Of a stretch of DNA of 37,532 nucleotides, positions 1 through 7,250 are shown one piece after another. The position numbers and the translations under genes were made by a program. This stretch comes from Acidobacteriota bacterium (GTDB lineage Bacteria; Acidobacteriota; Vicinamibacteria; Marinacidobacterales; Marinacidobacteraceae). The stretch lies in contig VXNL01000054.1 in NCBI GenBank assembly GCA_009840635.1, positions 1 through 37,532 of the forward strand, read 5' to 3'. The notes below the pieces were generated by a model. It made no database searches. It saw only the letters and a list, made by a program, of their open reading frames with translations, and had not been told where the DNA came from. Numbering within the stretch: the stretch's first letter is position 1; every line of letters begins with the position of its first letter.

Positions 1-7
1 CGCGTAC

Positions 8-173
8 GGCTTGGAACGCCGGCTTCAGCCGGCACAGCCCGCCGAAGGCGGGCGGCGACGGGGACCTCATTCGCCGAGATGGCTCGGCTGCGCGCCCCAA
101 TGAACCCGGGTTGGCGACGAACCGCCCGCGGCCCTGCGGGCCGCTGTGCCGGCTGAAGCCGGCGTTCCAAGCC
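8..173. repeat. Composite palindromic repeat (BIME-like), copy 1
   Basis: Two palindromic cores face each other: 10-34 (TTGGAACGCCGGCTTCAGCC and flank) and 147-171 (its reverse complement). They flank about 110 bp that holds GC-rich secondary palindromes. The whole block is the near-identical reverse complement of 24543-24707. No convincing coding content is seen in 1-208. This looks like a non-coding intergenic repeat element; the window edge cuts its left side. Confidence 0.8.
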
Positions 174-208
174 GTTCCGCCAGCTCGCACCGCCACAATC
201 CCCACCCC

Positions 209-565
209 ATGCCCGACATCGCCCCTCCCAAACCACAAATCCCTGTCGAAGATCTCACCCGAATCGACATCCGGGTCGGAACCATCCTGGAGGTCTCCGA
301 CATCCCGAACTCGCGAAAGCTGGTCCGCCTGAAGGTCGATCTCGGCTTTGCGATCCGGACGGTCGTCGTGGGGATGAAACAGGAGCGGGAGAACCCGAGG
401 GAGATCGAAGGCTTGCAGGCCCTCTTCGTGGTGAATCTGCCGCCCCGCAAGATGGCGGGCGTCCTCTCGGAGGCGATGCTCTTCGACCTGGGGTATTCCG
501 ACGGGATCGTGCCGGCGCTCGCGATCCCGGAACGTCCGGTCCCCAACGGGACGCGGGCGGGATGA
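209..565 (+). CDS. CsaA-like tRNA-binding domain protein
   Basis: A 118-residue single-domain protein of the EMAP/CsaA tRNA-binding OB-fold family. The sequence shows the family signature: DIRVGTILEV near the N-terminus, VVNLPPRKMAGVLSEAML in the second half, and a C-terminal RPVPNG motif as in CsaA and the MetG C-terminal domain. CsaA proteins are about 110 residues and are described as export-related chaperones or tRNA-binding proteins. I chose ATG 209 because it leaves only a short lead before the domain; an in-frame ATG at 146 lies inside the upstream repeat. No clear ribosome binding site is seen. The stop overlaps a possible ATG (562) of the next gene. The family is clear; the cellular role is not settled. 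Confidence 0.85.
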   Translation: MPDIAPPKPQIPVEDLTRIDIRVGTILEVSDIPNSRKLVRLKVDLGFAIRTVVVGMKQERENPREIEGLQALFVVNLPPRKMAGVLSEAMLFDLGYSDGIVPALAIPERPVPNGTRAG

Positions 566-580
566 GACAGCCAGAGTCCC

Positions 581-588
581 CGTACACT
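581..588 (+). promoter_or_regulatory. CGTACACT box, possible -10 element
   Basis: TACACT (583-588) lies 15 nt before the preferred SDR start at 604. The same octamer occurs upstream of the genes starting at 20749 (-) and 28240 (-). It fits a TANNNT -10 hexamer; no clear -35 is seen. Confidence 0.35.
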
Positions 589-603
589 GATTCCACCGAC
601 CCC

Positions 604-1401
604 ATGCCCGATCCCCAGCCCCCGACCGGCCAGGTCGCCCTCGTCACTGGCGGCACCCGCGGCATCGGCCGGGCGGTCGCCGCCTTCCTGCTGGACGCGG
701 GGATCCAGGTGGTGCTGACCGGGACGAACCGGGAGGCGGCGGAAGAGACCGCTGCCCAACTCGCCGCGGAATCGCCCACCGGCGCCCTCGCGCACGGCAT
801 CGGCTGCGACGTCACTGACGACGCGAGCGTCGCCGCGCTCGCCGCGTTCGTCCGGAACCGCTGCGGCCGCCTCGATGTCCTGGTCAACAACGCGGGCATC
901 GGGATCTACCACCCCACCCCCGAACTCTCGCTGGAGGACTTCCGGCGGGTCGTGGAGACGAACCTGACCGGCGTCTTCCGCGTGACGAAAGCCCTGCTGC
1001 CGCTCCTCCTTGAAGCGGCGGGGGCCGCCGAAAACGACGCGCCGTCCGGCGCGACCGTCATCAACGTCGGGAGCCTCGCCGGCCGCCACCCCTTCAAGGG
1101 CGGTGCCGCCTACAACGCGTCCAAGTTCGGCCTCGTCGGCCTCAGCGAGGCGATGATGCTCGACCTCCGGGACGCGGGCGTCCGGGTCGCAACGGTGATG
1201 CCCGGCAGCGTCGCGAGCGGCTTCGCGGGCCGCTCCGCCGAGGACGGCACGGACTGGAAGCTGTCCCCCGAGGACGTGGCCGAGGCGGTGCTCGGGATCG
1301 TCCTGCAGCGCAGCCAGGCGCTTGCCAGCCGGATCGAGTTGCGCCCGAGCCGGCCCCCGGTGAAGCGGCCGCCGGACTGGCGTCTCCGCAAGAAGAGCTG
1401 A
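604..1401 (+). CDS. SDR family NAD(P)-dependent oxidoreductase
   Basis: A 265-residue classical short-chain dehydrogenase/reductase. Cofactor motif TGGTRGIG lies at residues 15-22 and the NNAG motif at 95-98. Asn120, Ser157, Tyr170 and Lys174 (Y-N-A-S-K) make the complete catalytic tetrad. TGGTRG resembles FabG-like 3-oxoacyl reductases, but the substrate cannot be read from sequence. Start choice: ATG 604 gives the usual roughly 10-residue lead before the first beta strand and follows a TACACT box. ATG 562 overlaps the upstream stop (ATGA) and would add 14 residues by translational coupling. The gene is co-directional with the CsaA-like gene and the antiporter. Confidence 0.88.
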   Translation: MPDPQPPTGQVALVTGGTRGIGRAVAAFLLDAGIQVVLTGTNREAAEETAAQLAAESPTGALAHGIGCDVTDDASVAALAAFVRNRCGRLDVLVNNAGIGIYHPTPELSLEDFRRVVETNLTGVFRVTKALLPLLLEAAGAAENDAPSGATVINVGSLAGRHPFKGGAAYNASKFGLVGLSEAMMLDLRDAGVRVATVMPGSVASGFAGRSAEDGTDWKLSPEDVAEAVLGIVLQRSQALASRIELRPSRPPVKRPPDWRLRKKS

Positions 1402-1414
1402 GCAGACCGAGGCA

Positions 1415-3037
1415 TTGATCTACGAGGCGCTCTTCGCCGCCGGTCTGCTGATCGTCTTCAGCAAGCTGCTCGAAGGCGTGCTCCGGCGGTTCCGGCTGAA
1501 CGCGATCGTCGCCTACACGGCGGCAGGCATCCTGCTCGGGCCGGTGACCGGCATCGTGGATCCATCAGGCGAGGTTCGGGTGCTGCTGGGAGTCGGGATC
1601 TTCCTGTTCTTCTTCCTGATCGGGCTGGACGAACTCGACATCGCCGGCTTCCTCACGGCGATCCGGAGCCGCTGCTCGGTGGCCGCGGTGGTCTCCGTGG
1701 TGGTTTCCCTGCTCGCGGCCCTGGTGGTCACCTTCAACATCGGCTTCGACTTCGGGCTGGGCCTCGGGTTCGCCGGCTCGCTCGCGGTCGCCGGCGTCCT
1801 GTCCCTCACCAGCCTGGGCGTCCTCGCCAAGGTGCTGATCGACGAGGGGAAGCTGCGGACGCCCATCGGCATCGAGATGTTCACGATGGCGCTCATCGCC
1901 GAACTGCTGGTGCTGCTGGTGGTGGGCTTTTCGGTGGGCGAACACGCGGCCCACCCCACGCCCGCCGGCATCCTCCGGCTGGCGGGCCAGATCGCCGGCT
2001 TCGTGGTGGTGACCTGGCTGCTCGCGAGCCGCGTCATTCCTCCGCTGATCGCGTTGCTCCGGCGGCTGCTCCGGGTTCCCCAGCTCTCCTTCGCCGTGAT
2101 CCTGGGCATCCTGTTCCTGGTGGTGGTGGGCGCCGAGGAGATCGGCCTCCACGGTTCGCTCGGCGCGCTCCTGTTCGGCGCGGCGCTTTCGCGACTTCCC
2201 CATCAGATCCGGCGCGAACTCGTCCCCGGGATGCGCAGCGCCGCCGACGGACTCTTCGTCCCCCTCTTCTTCAGTTCCGCTGGGCTCTATCTGAGCATGT
2301 CCTTCCTGGCGCTCGATCCCTGGACGATCGCGGCCCTGATCGTCATCCCCGCAGCGGGAAACTTCGGCGGCGCCGCACTCGGGGCCGCCGTGGCCCGCAT
2401 CGAGCGGCCCCTGGTGGCCGGCACCGGACTGCTGGCCAAGGGGGTCGCCGAAATCGCACTCCTGCTCGTCCTGCGCGAAACCGGCCTGATCGGAGCGGAC
2501 CTCTTTTCGCTGCTCGTCCTCATGATGCTCGGCTACATCCTGCTGATGCCGTTGGTCATCGGGCGGGCCGTACAGAGCGCCGAGACCACCGAGTCCCCGG
2601 CGACCGCCGACGCGCTGCCGCCGTCCCTCCTCCGCTTCGCCCTCGACAACGTGACCGTCGGGGACGTCATCGATCCGGCCCGCTCCCATCCCGGCCCGTC
2701 GGTACCGGTGCGCGAGTTCGTCGAAGACTGGGTCGTCCCGCATCAGCAGGACTACGTGGTCGCGAAGGACGGGAAACTCGAGGGGATCGTCTCCCTGGGA
2801 ATGCTGCGCTATCTGCCGAAGCAGTCCTGGGCCGAAACTCCTCTCGGAAACGTCACCCGCGCCACCACCCCGAACACCTGGTCTGACGAGCCGGTGGAGG
2901 ATGCCCTGCAGCAGATGACGGAGGCGTCACTGACCGTGCTGCCGGTCCTGGATCGCGAGACGAAGAGCTTTCAGGGCGCGATCACGAGTCAGGAGATCGT
3001 GGAACTGATCACCTCGGAGGCCCGGGGCGGGGAATAG
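1415..3037 (+). CDS. CPA2-type cation/proton antiporter with C-terminal CBS pair
   Basis: A 540-residue inner-membrane protein. Residues 1 to about 390 are a near-continuous series of hydrophobic helices typical of the KefB/Na+-H+ exchanger (CPA2) family, including the FLIGLDELD helix and LHGSLGALLFGAAL. Residues from about 405 onward form a soluble tail with two CBS-like repeats (VTVGDVIDPAR and LGNVTRATTPNTWSDEPVED), which in this family usually sense nucleotides or ionic strength. The start is TTG at 1415, 13 nt after the SDR stop, with a GAGG just upstream. The ion (K+ or Na+) is not decidable. The 3' end converges on the alpha/beta hydrolase with a 19-bp gap. Confidence 0.85.
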   Translation: MIYEALFAAGLLIVFSKLLEGVLRRFRLNAIVAYTAAGILLGPVTGIVDPSGEVRVLLGVGIFLFFFLIGLDELDIAGFLTAIRSRCSVAAVVSVVVSLLAALVVTFNIGFDFGLGLGFAGSLAVAGVLSLTSLGVLAKVLIDEGKLRTPIGIEMFTMALIAELLVLLVVGFSVGEHAAHPTPAGILRLAGQIAGFVVVTWLLASRVIPPLIALLRRLLRVPQLSFAVILGILFLVVVGAEEIGLHGSLGALLFGAALSRLPHQIRRELVPGMRSAADGLFVPLFFSSAGLYLSMSFLALDPWTIAALIVIPAAGNFGGAALGAAVARIERPLVAGTGLLAKGVAEIALLLVLRETGLIGADLFSLLVLMMLGYILLMPLVIGRAVQSAETTESPATADALPPSLLRFALDNVTVGDVIDPARSHPGPSVPVREFVEDWVVPHQQDYVVAKDGKLEGIVSLGMLRYLPKQSWAETPLGNVTRATTPNTWSDEPVEDALQQMTEASLTVLPVLDRETKSFQGAITSQEIVELITSEARGGE

Positions 3038-3056
3038 CGCCGGTCGCCGGCGCGGA

Positions 3057-3878
3057 TCAGGTGCCTGCCACGAACTCCCCGAGCAGGTCGTTGAACCGGT
3101 CCGGGTACTCCCAGAACATCATGTGGCCGCCGAAGACCTCGACCCGCGAGCGCGGGCAGTGCTTCGCGAGGAACTCCTTCGCGGTCTCCGACCAGTGTTC
3201 GGCGACCACGAAGAGCGACGGGATGTCCGCGTCCACCGCCTTCGCCTCGTCGAGGTAGTCGCCGAACGAGGCGTCGGCGAGCAAATGGGCCGCCATGAGC
3301 GGCGGCGTGGCGAGCGACTGCTCGACGATCCACTTCGTGACTTCGGGAGACATCTCGCCCTCGATCATCACGTTGTCGGCGTACCAGACGATGACGCCCC
3401 GTTGGCCGGCGGGCGTCTGAATGGCCTGGAAGAACCCGCGGAGTTCCGGGATCGAACCCTCGACCCAGTCGCTTTGGTCCTCGCTCATCCCGAGCGGCGG
3501 CATGTCGATCGCGACGAGCCCGCGGACGCCCCCTGTGCCGTGGTTGCGAACGTGGTGCCAGGCGGTCATGGAACCCGTGGACCAGCCCACCAGGACGGGC
3601 TTGTCGACTTCCAGGTGCTCGAGGAGCTTCGCCATGTCCGCGGCCTGCGTGGCGTAGTTGTTGCCGTCCGTGGTCACGGTCGAGCGTCCGTGGCTGCGGG
3701 GGTCGAACGAGATCACCCGGTGCGAGCCGGAGAACGCCGCGAACTGGTGGTCGAAGACCCTGGTCGTGAACGTCCATCCCGGAATCAGGACCAGCGGGAC
3801 GCCTTCACCCACGTCTTCGTAGTAGATGTCGACGCCGGGTGCGACCTCGAGATAGGAACCGATGCGCTCGTTGGACAT
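3057..3878 (-). CDS. Alpha/beta hydrolase (haloperoxidase/esterase-like)
   Basis: A 273-residue cytoplasmic alpha/beta-hydrolase. Nucleophile elbow G98-W-S100-T-G102, HGxP-like oxyanion segment LIPGWTF (31-37), and His252 in FGGHMMFWEYPDRF as the catalytic base. The acid is probably Glu227 or a neighbour in VVAEHWSE, rather than the common Asp. The ATG start has a good GGGAG ribosome binding site about 6 nt upstream. It begins 18 nt after the acdS stop on the same strand, so the two are almost certainly co-transcribed. The substrate is unknown. Its pairing with an ACC deaminase suggests amino-acid-analogue catabolism, but that is only inference. Confidence 0.85.
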   Translation of the reverse strand: MSNERIGSYLEVAPGVDIYYEDVGEGVPLVLIPGWTFTTRVFDHQFAAFSGSHRVISFDPRSHGRSTVTTDGNNYATQAADMAKLLEHLEVDKPVLVGWSTGSMTAWHHVRNHGTGGVRGLVAIDMPPLGMSEDQSDWVEGSIPELRGFFQAIQTPAGQRGVIVWYADNVMIEGEMSPEVTKWIVEQSLATPPLMAAHLLADASFGDYLDEAKAVDADIPSLFVVAEHWSETAKEFLAKHCPRSRVEVFGGHMMFWEYPDRFNDLLGEFVAGT

Positions 3879-3896
3879 GGAGTCTCCCTGAGTGGC

Positions 3897-4910
3897 TCAG
3901 CCGCCTCCGTAGATGCTGCTGTAGGCGTTGATGGCGGGCACCCCGCCGAGGTGTGCGTAGAGGATCCGTGAACCGGCGGGGAAGTGCCCCTTCTGGACCA
4001 GGTCGATGAGCCCCTGCATGGATTTCCCCTCGTAGACCGGGTCCGTCATCATCCCTTCCAGCCGCGCGACGAGGCGGATGGCCGCGTTGGTTTCGTCCGA
4101 AGGCACCCCATAGGCGGGATGGGCGTAGCCGTCCATCAGGACGAGGTCCTCGTCGGTGATGTCGCGCCCCAGCCCGACCAGGTCCGCCGTGTTCCGGGCG
4201 ATGTCCATCACCTGGGCGCGGGTCTGCTCGAGAGTCGCGGAGGCGTCGATCCCGATCACCCGGCCGGCGCGGCCGTCCTTCGCAAAACCGGCGAGCATCC
4301 CGGCGTGTGTGGAACCCGTGACCGTGCAGACGACGACGTAGTCGAACGGGAACCCGAGTTCCGCTTCCTGGGCTCGGACCTCCTCGGCGAAGCCGACGAA
4401 CCCGAGCCCGCCGTACTTGTGGACCGAGGCGCCGGCGGGGATGGGGTAGGGCTTTCCACCCTTCGCCTTCACGTCCTCGATGGCCCGCTCCCAGCTCTCG
4501 CGGATGCCGATGTCGAAGCCTTCGTCCACCTGCTCGATGTCCGCGCCCATCAGCCGGCTCAGCATGATGTTGCCGACGCGGTCGTAGACGGGGTCCTCGA
4601 ACGGCGCCCAGTGTTCCAGCACCAGGCGGCACTTCATGCCGAGCCTCGCGGCGGTCGCCGCGACCAGCCGGGTGTGGTTCGACTGGATTCCGCCGATGGT
4701 GACCAGCGTGTCCGCGCCTGACGCGATGGCGTCCGGCACGATGTATTCGAGCTTCCGCAGCTTGTTGCCGCCAAAGGCGAGCCCCGAGTTGCAGTCTTCC
4801 CGCTTCGCGTAGATCTGCACCGCGCCGCCGAGGTGGGCGGACAGCCGGTCCAGCGGCTCGATCGGCGTCGGGCCGAAGGTCAGCGGGTAGCGCTCGAACT
4901 TGTCCAGCAC
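3897..4910 (-). CDS. acdS: 1-aminocyclopropane-1-carboxylate (ACC) deaminase
   Basis: A 337-residue fold-type II PLP enzyme converting ACC to 2-oxobutyrate and ammonia. It is recognisable end to end against Pseudomonas AcdS ([33 protein letters not shown]). PLP-lysine is Lys50 and Ser77 lies in GGIQSN. Tyr267, Tyr293, Glu294 (VYEGKSM) and Leu321 (YAHLGG) correspond to Tyr268, Tyr294, Glu295 and Leu322 of the Pseudomonas enzyme. The last two separate true ACC deaminases from D-cysteine desulfhydrases, which carry Ser and Thr there. The start is GTG at 4910, exactly 6 nt after a TAGGGT hexamer. An alpha/beta hydrolase follows in an operon, and a guanine-deaminase-like gene diverges 21 bp away. 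Confidence 0.9.
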   Translation of the reverse strand: MLDKFERYPLTFGPTPIEPLDRLSAHLGGAVQIYAKREDCNSGLAFGGNKLRKLEYIVPDAIASGADTLVTIGGIQSNHTRLVAATAARLGMKCRLVLEHWAPFEDPVYDRVGNIMLSRLMGADIEQVDEGFDIGIRESWERAIEDVKAKGGKPYPIPAGASVHKYGGLGFVGFAEEVRAQEAELGFPFDYVVVCTVTGSTHAGMLAGFAKDGRAGRVIGIDASATLEQTRAQVMDIARNTADLVGLGRDITDEDLVLMDGYAHPAYGVPSDETNAAIRLVARLEGMMTDPVYEGKSMQGLIDLVQKGHFPAGSRILYAHLGGVPAINAYSSIYGGG

Positions 4911-4922
4911 GGCGTTACCCTA
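4911..4922 (-). promoter_or_regulatory. Leaderless-type -10 box of acdS
   Basis: On the minus strand TAGGGT (4922-4917) is followed by 6 nt and then the GTG start at 4910. This TANNNT-N6-start spacing would put the transcription start on the start codon. No Shine-Dalgarno is present. The divergent deaminase gene begins 21 bp away. Confidence 0.45.
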
Positions 4923-4931
4923 TTCGATGGG

Positions 4932-5429
4932 ATGACGAAGGAAAGACGGGAGGAATCGGTGGCCAGCGCCGATCACATGCGGCGGGCCATCGCGATGTCG
5001 CGGCGGGCGATCCGCACGAATCGTGGATTCCCCTTCGGCGCGGTCATCGTGAGGGACGGCGAGGTGGTCGCCGAGGCGCACAACACGGTGCTCTCGGACA
5101 ACGATCCGACCGCGCACGCGGAGATCAACGCGATCCGCGCCGCCTCCGCGAAACTCGGCACGTTCCTGCTCGAGGGGTGCGAGATCTACGCCTCGGGCGA
5201 GCCGTGCCCGATGTGCCTCGCTGCGATCTACTGGTCGCGGCTCGACCGGATCTACTACGCGAACCGGAAACAGGACGCCCACCGCATCGGCTTCAGCGAC
5301 GACTCCTTCTATCGCGAGCTCGCTCTGCCACCGGACCGGCGCCGGATCCCGACGAGCCGCTTGCTCGGCGACGAGGCGGTCACCGTTTTCGACGAATGGA
5401 ACAGGCGGCCGGACAAGGTGACCTACTGA
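4932..5429 (+). CDS. guaD: Guanine deaminase-like nucleoside/cytidine deaminase-fold enzyme
   Basis: A 165-residue zinc deaminase of the CDA fold. Zinc/catalytic motif H62-A-E64 (TAHAEINAIR) and PCPMC with Cys92 and Cys95. The C-terminal GFSDDSFYREL and IPTSRL segments match the Bacillus-type guanine deaminase (GuaD), which has GFDDSFIYKEI. That makes guanine to xanthine more likely than TadA tRNA editing. I chose ATG 4932; upstream in-frame starts run through the divergent acdS gene. GuaD is about 156 residues, so the length fits. TACCCT at 4916-4921 could be its -10, overlapping the acdS box on the other strand. Confidence 0.82.
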   Translation: MTKERREESVASADHMRRAIAMSRRAIRTNRGFPFGAVIVRDGEVVAEAHNTVLSDNDPTAHAEINAIRAASAKLGTFLLEGCEIYASGEPCPMCLAAIYWSRLDRIYYANRKQDAHRIGFSDDSFYRELALPPDRRRIPTSRLLGDEAVTVFDEWNRRPDKVTY

Positions 5430-5430
5430 G

Positions 5431-5455
5431 GCTCGGAGCGCCGGCTCCGGCCGAC
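5431..5455. repeat. REP-like palindrome (degenerate copy)
   Basis: GCTCGGAGCGCCGGCTCCGG and flank, a shortened member of the GCCGG-centred palindrome family, fill the gap between the deaminase stop and the steroid-reductase-like start. Confidence 0.5.
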
Positions 5456-5459
5456 TGAG

Positions 5460-6218
5460 ATGACGGAGTTCGAATTCCACCGCCTGCTGGTCTGGGGGAT
5501 GCTCGGCGTCGCCGCGGTGACGTTTGGGTACCTGTTCCGCCGCACGGCGCCCTACGGACGTCACTACGCGGGCTCCGGCTGGGGCCCCGATATCTCCAGC
5601 AAGGTGGGGTGGGTCGTCATGGAGTGGCCCGCGGTCCTCTTCTTCCTGTCCGTCTACCTGCAGGGGGAAGCGGCAGCGAGCGTCGTGCCGCTGGTGTTCC
5701 TGACGATGTGGCAGATCCACTACGTGCATCGGACCTTCATCTACCCGTTCCGCGCGCGCTCGGCCGGGAATGTGCCACTTTGTGTCGTTATGTCGGGTCT
5801 CGCATTCAACCTGGTGAACGCCTACATCAACGCCAGGCTCGTTTCCGAACTTGGGGAGTACAGCGATTCGTGGCTGAGTGATCCGCGATTCATGCTGGGA
5901 GCGACGGTATTTGTCGGCGGAATGATCCTGAACATCCACTCGGACAACATCCTGTTCCGCTTGCGAAAAGATAGAACGACAAAATATGGCGTCCCAAACG
6001 CCGGAGCCTTCCGGTACGTCTCCTGTCCCAACTATTTCGGCGAGATCGTGGAGTGGACGGGCTGGGCCATCGCCACCTGGTCGCTCGCGGGTCTCTCCTT
6101 CGCGGTGTTGACGTTCGCCAATCTGGCTCCCCGGGCGGTCGCCAACCACCGCTGGTACCGGAAGAAGTTCCCGGACTACCCGCCGGAACGGCGCGCGTTC
6201 ATCCCCGGGGTGTGGTGA
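5460..6218 (+). CDS. Steroid 5-alpha-reductase-like membrane protein (3-oxo-5-alpha-steroid 4-dehydrogenase family)
   Basis: A 252-residue polytopic membrane protein. The C-terminal signature is well preserved: SCPNYFGEIVEWTGWA, then LAPRAVANHRWYRKKFPDYP and AFIPGVW, as in eukaryotic SRD5A1/2. About six hydrophobic segments are visible. The mid-region HRTFIYPFR and the NADPH-side residues of the C-terminal motif fit an NADPH-dependent reduction of a conjugated C=C bond. Bacterial members of the family exist, but their substrates are mostly unknown. The coding sequence ends inside a short segment that matches the downstream hydrolase gene (6213-6301). No adjacent sterol pathway is visible. Confidence 0.82.
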   Translation: MTEFEFHRLLVWGMLGVAAVTFGYLFRRTAPYGRHYAGSGWGPDISSKVGWVVMEWPAVLFFLSVYLQGEAAASVVPLVFLTMWQIHYVHRTFIYPFRARSAGNVPLCVVMSGLAFNLVNAYINARLVSELGEYSDSWLSDPRFMLGATVFVGGMILNIHSDNILFRLRKDRTTKYGVPNAGAFRYVSCPNYFGEIVEWTGWAIATWSLAGLSFAVLTFANLAPRAVANHRWYRKKFPDYPPERRAFIPGVW

Positions 6219-6301
6219 GTGGTGCGAACGGACTCGCGGCGGAGTCGTCCTACCTTTTTTGGTAGCGGCTCGGCGACCGGTTCGAGGTCATCCTGTATGA
6301 C
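6213..6301 (+). pseudogene. Decayed duplicate fragment of the adjacent alpha/beta hydrolase gene
   Basis: This 89-nt stretch aligns without gaps to 6425-6513 inside the following hydrolase gene, 70 of 89 bases identical by my hand count. Translated, it reads SGANGLAAESSYLFW-stop-RLGDRFEVILYD against SHANGLAADAYYPFWSLLCDRFDLILYD in the intact gene. An in-frame TAG lies at 6262-6264 or within a base or two of it. It starts within the last codons of the steroid-reductase-like gene and ends 2 nt before the hydrolase ATG. Probably the remnant of a second tandem hydrolase gene. Confidence 0.75.
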
Positions 6302-6303
6302 CC

Positions 6304-7215
6304 ATGGTGAGCGAGTCGCCGCGGTGGGAGATTCCGCGGCCGCTCGCCGTCCGCGAGGCGCAGGGAGCCGGTGGTGCTCCCATCCTGCTGCGCCGGCACG
6401 GCAATCCGGACGGTCCCCGGCTGGTGGTGAGCCACGCCAACGGACTCGCGGCGGATGCGTACTACCCCTTCTGGTCCCTGCTCTGCGACCGGTTCGATCT
6501 CATCCTCTACGACTTCCGGAACCATGGCTGGAATCCGGTTGGAGACCTCGGAACCCACAACATGTCCACCTTCGTCCGGGACAACCGGCGCGTGGTTTGG
6601 GCGATCGACCGGTATTTCGGCGACAAGCCGAAGACGGGGGTGTTCCACTCGTTGTCCGCAGTGGCGGCGGTCCTGCAGGCGGTGAGCGACACTGCGTTCT
6701 CGGCGCTCGTCCTGTTCGATCCTCCGACCAGCGGTCGCGACCGTGACTCGCAGGACATCAGGAAACTGGCGCACGGACTCGCGGAGAGAGCCCGGAAACG
6801 GCGAGACCGGTTCGAAACGCGCGAGGAACTGACCGAGCGCCTGGTCCGGGCTCGGGCCCTGGAACGCCTCGTACCCGGCGCGGCGGAACTGATCGCCCGG
6901 ACGACGCTCCGTCCAGTGCCCGGCGGCGGACGCGGGTACGAGCTGCGCTGTCCGCGCGAGTACGAAGCCCGGGTCTTCGAGGAGGTCTATAGCTCGGCCG
7001 TTGCGTCGGATGTCCGGAGTCTCTGGTGTCCGACGAAGATCATCGGAGCCGATCCGACCGTCCCCTTCTCCTTCCTCCCGAGCGTGGATCTCCGGGACGT
7101 GGTCGCGCTCGACTACGACTTCGTTCCCGAAACGACCCATTTTCTTCAGCTTGAACAGCCACAGGCGTGCATGGACCTGATGCTCGACTTTCTCGGAAAG
7201 CAGAAGCTGGTGTAG
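6304..7215 (+). CDS. Alpha/beta hydrolase with atypical nucleophile elbow
   Basis: A 303-residue alpha/beta-hydrolase-fold protein: VVSHANGLAADAYY (41-54) as the oxyanion region, LILYDFRNHGWN (67-77), a likely acid at Asp250 and His279 in PETTHFLQLEQP. The nucleophile elbow reads F114-H-S116-L-S118, so both flanking glycines of GxSxG are replaced. Ser116 is in the right place, but the geometry must differ from classical esterases. ATG 6304 is preceded by the decayed duplicate and no clear ribosome binding site is seen. It converges with the VOC/cupin gene (35-bp gap). Substrate unknown. Confidence 0.8.
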   Translation: MVSESPRWEIPRPLAVREAQGAGGAPILLRRHGNPDGPRLVVSHANGLAADAYYPFWSLLCDRFDLILYDFRNHGWNPVGDLGTHNMSTFVRDNRRVVWAIDRYFGDKPKTGVFHSLSAVAAVLQAVSDTAFSALVLFDPPTSGRDRDSQDIRKLAHGLAERARKRRDRFETREELTERLVRARALERLVPGAAELIARTTLRPVPGGGRGYELRCPREYEARVFEEVYSSAVASDVRSLWCPTKIIGADPTVPFSFLPSVDLRDVVALDYDFVPETTHFLQLEQPQACMDLMLDFLGKQKLV

Positions 7216-7250
7216 GAGGTGCTACCGGGACGGGGGAGCGCGACGAAGGG

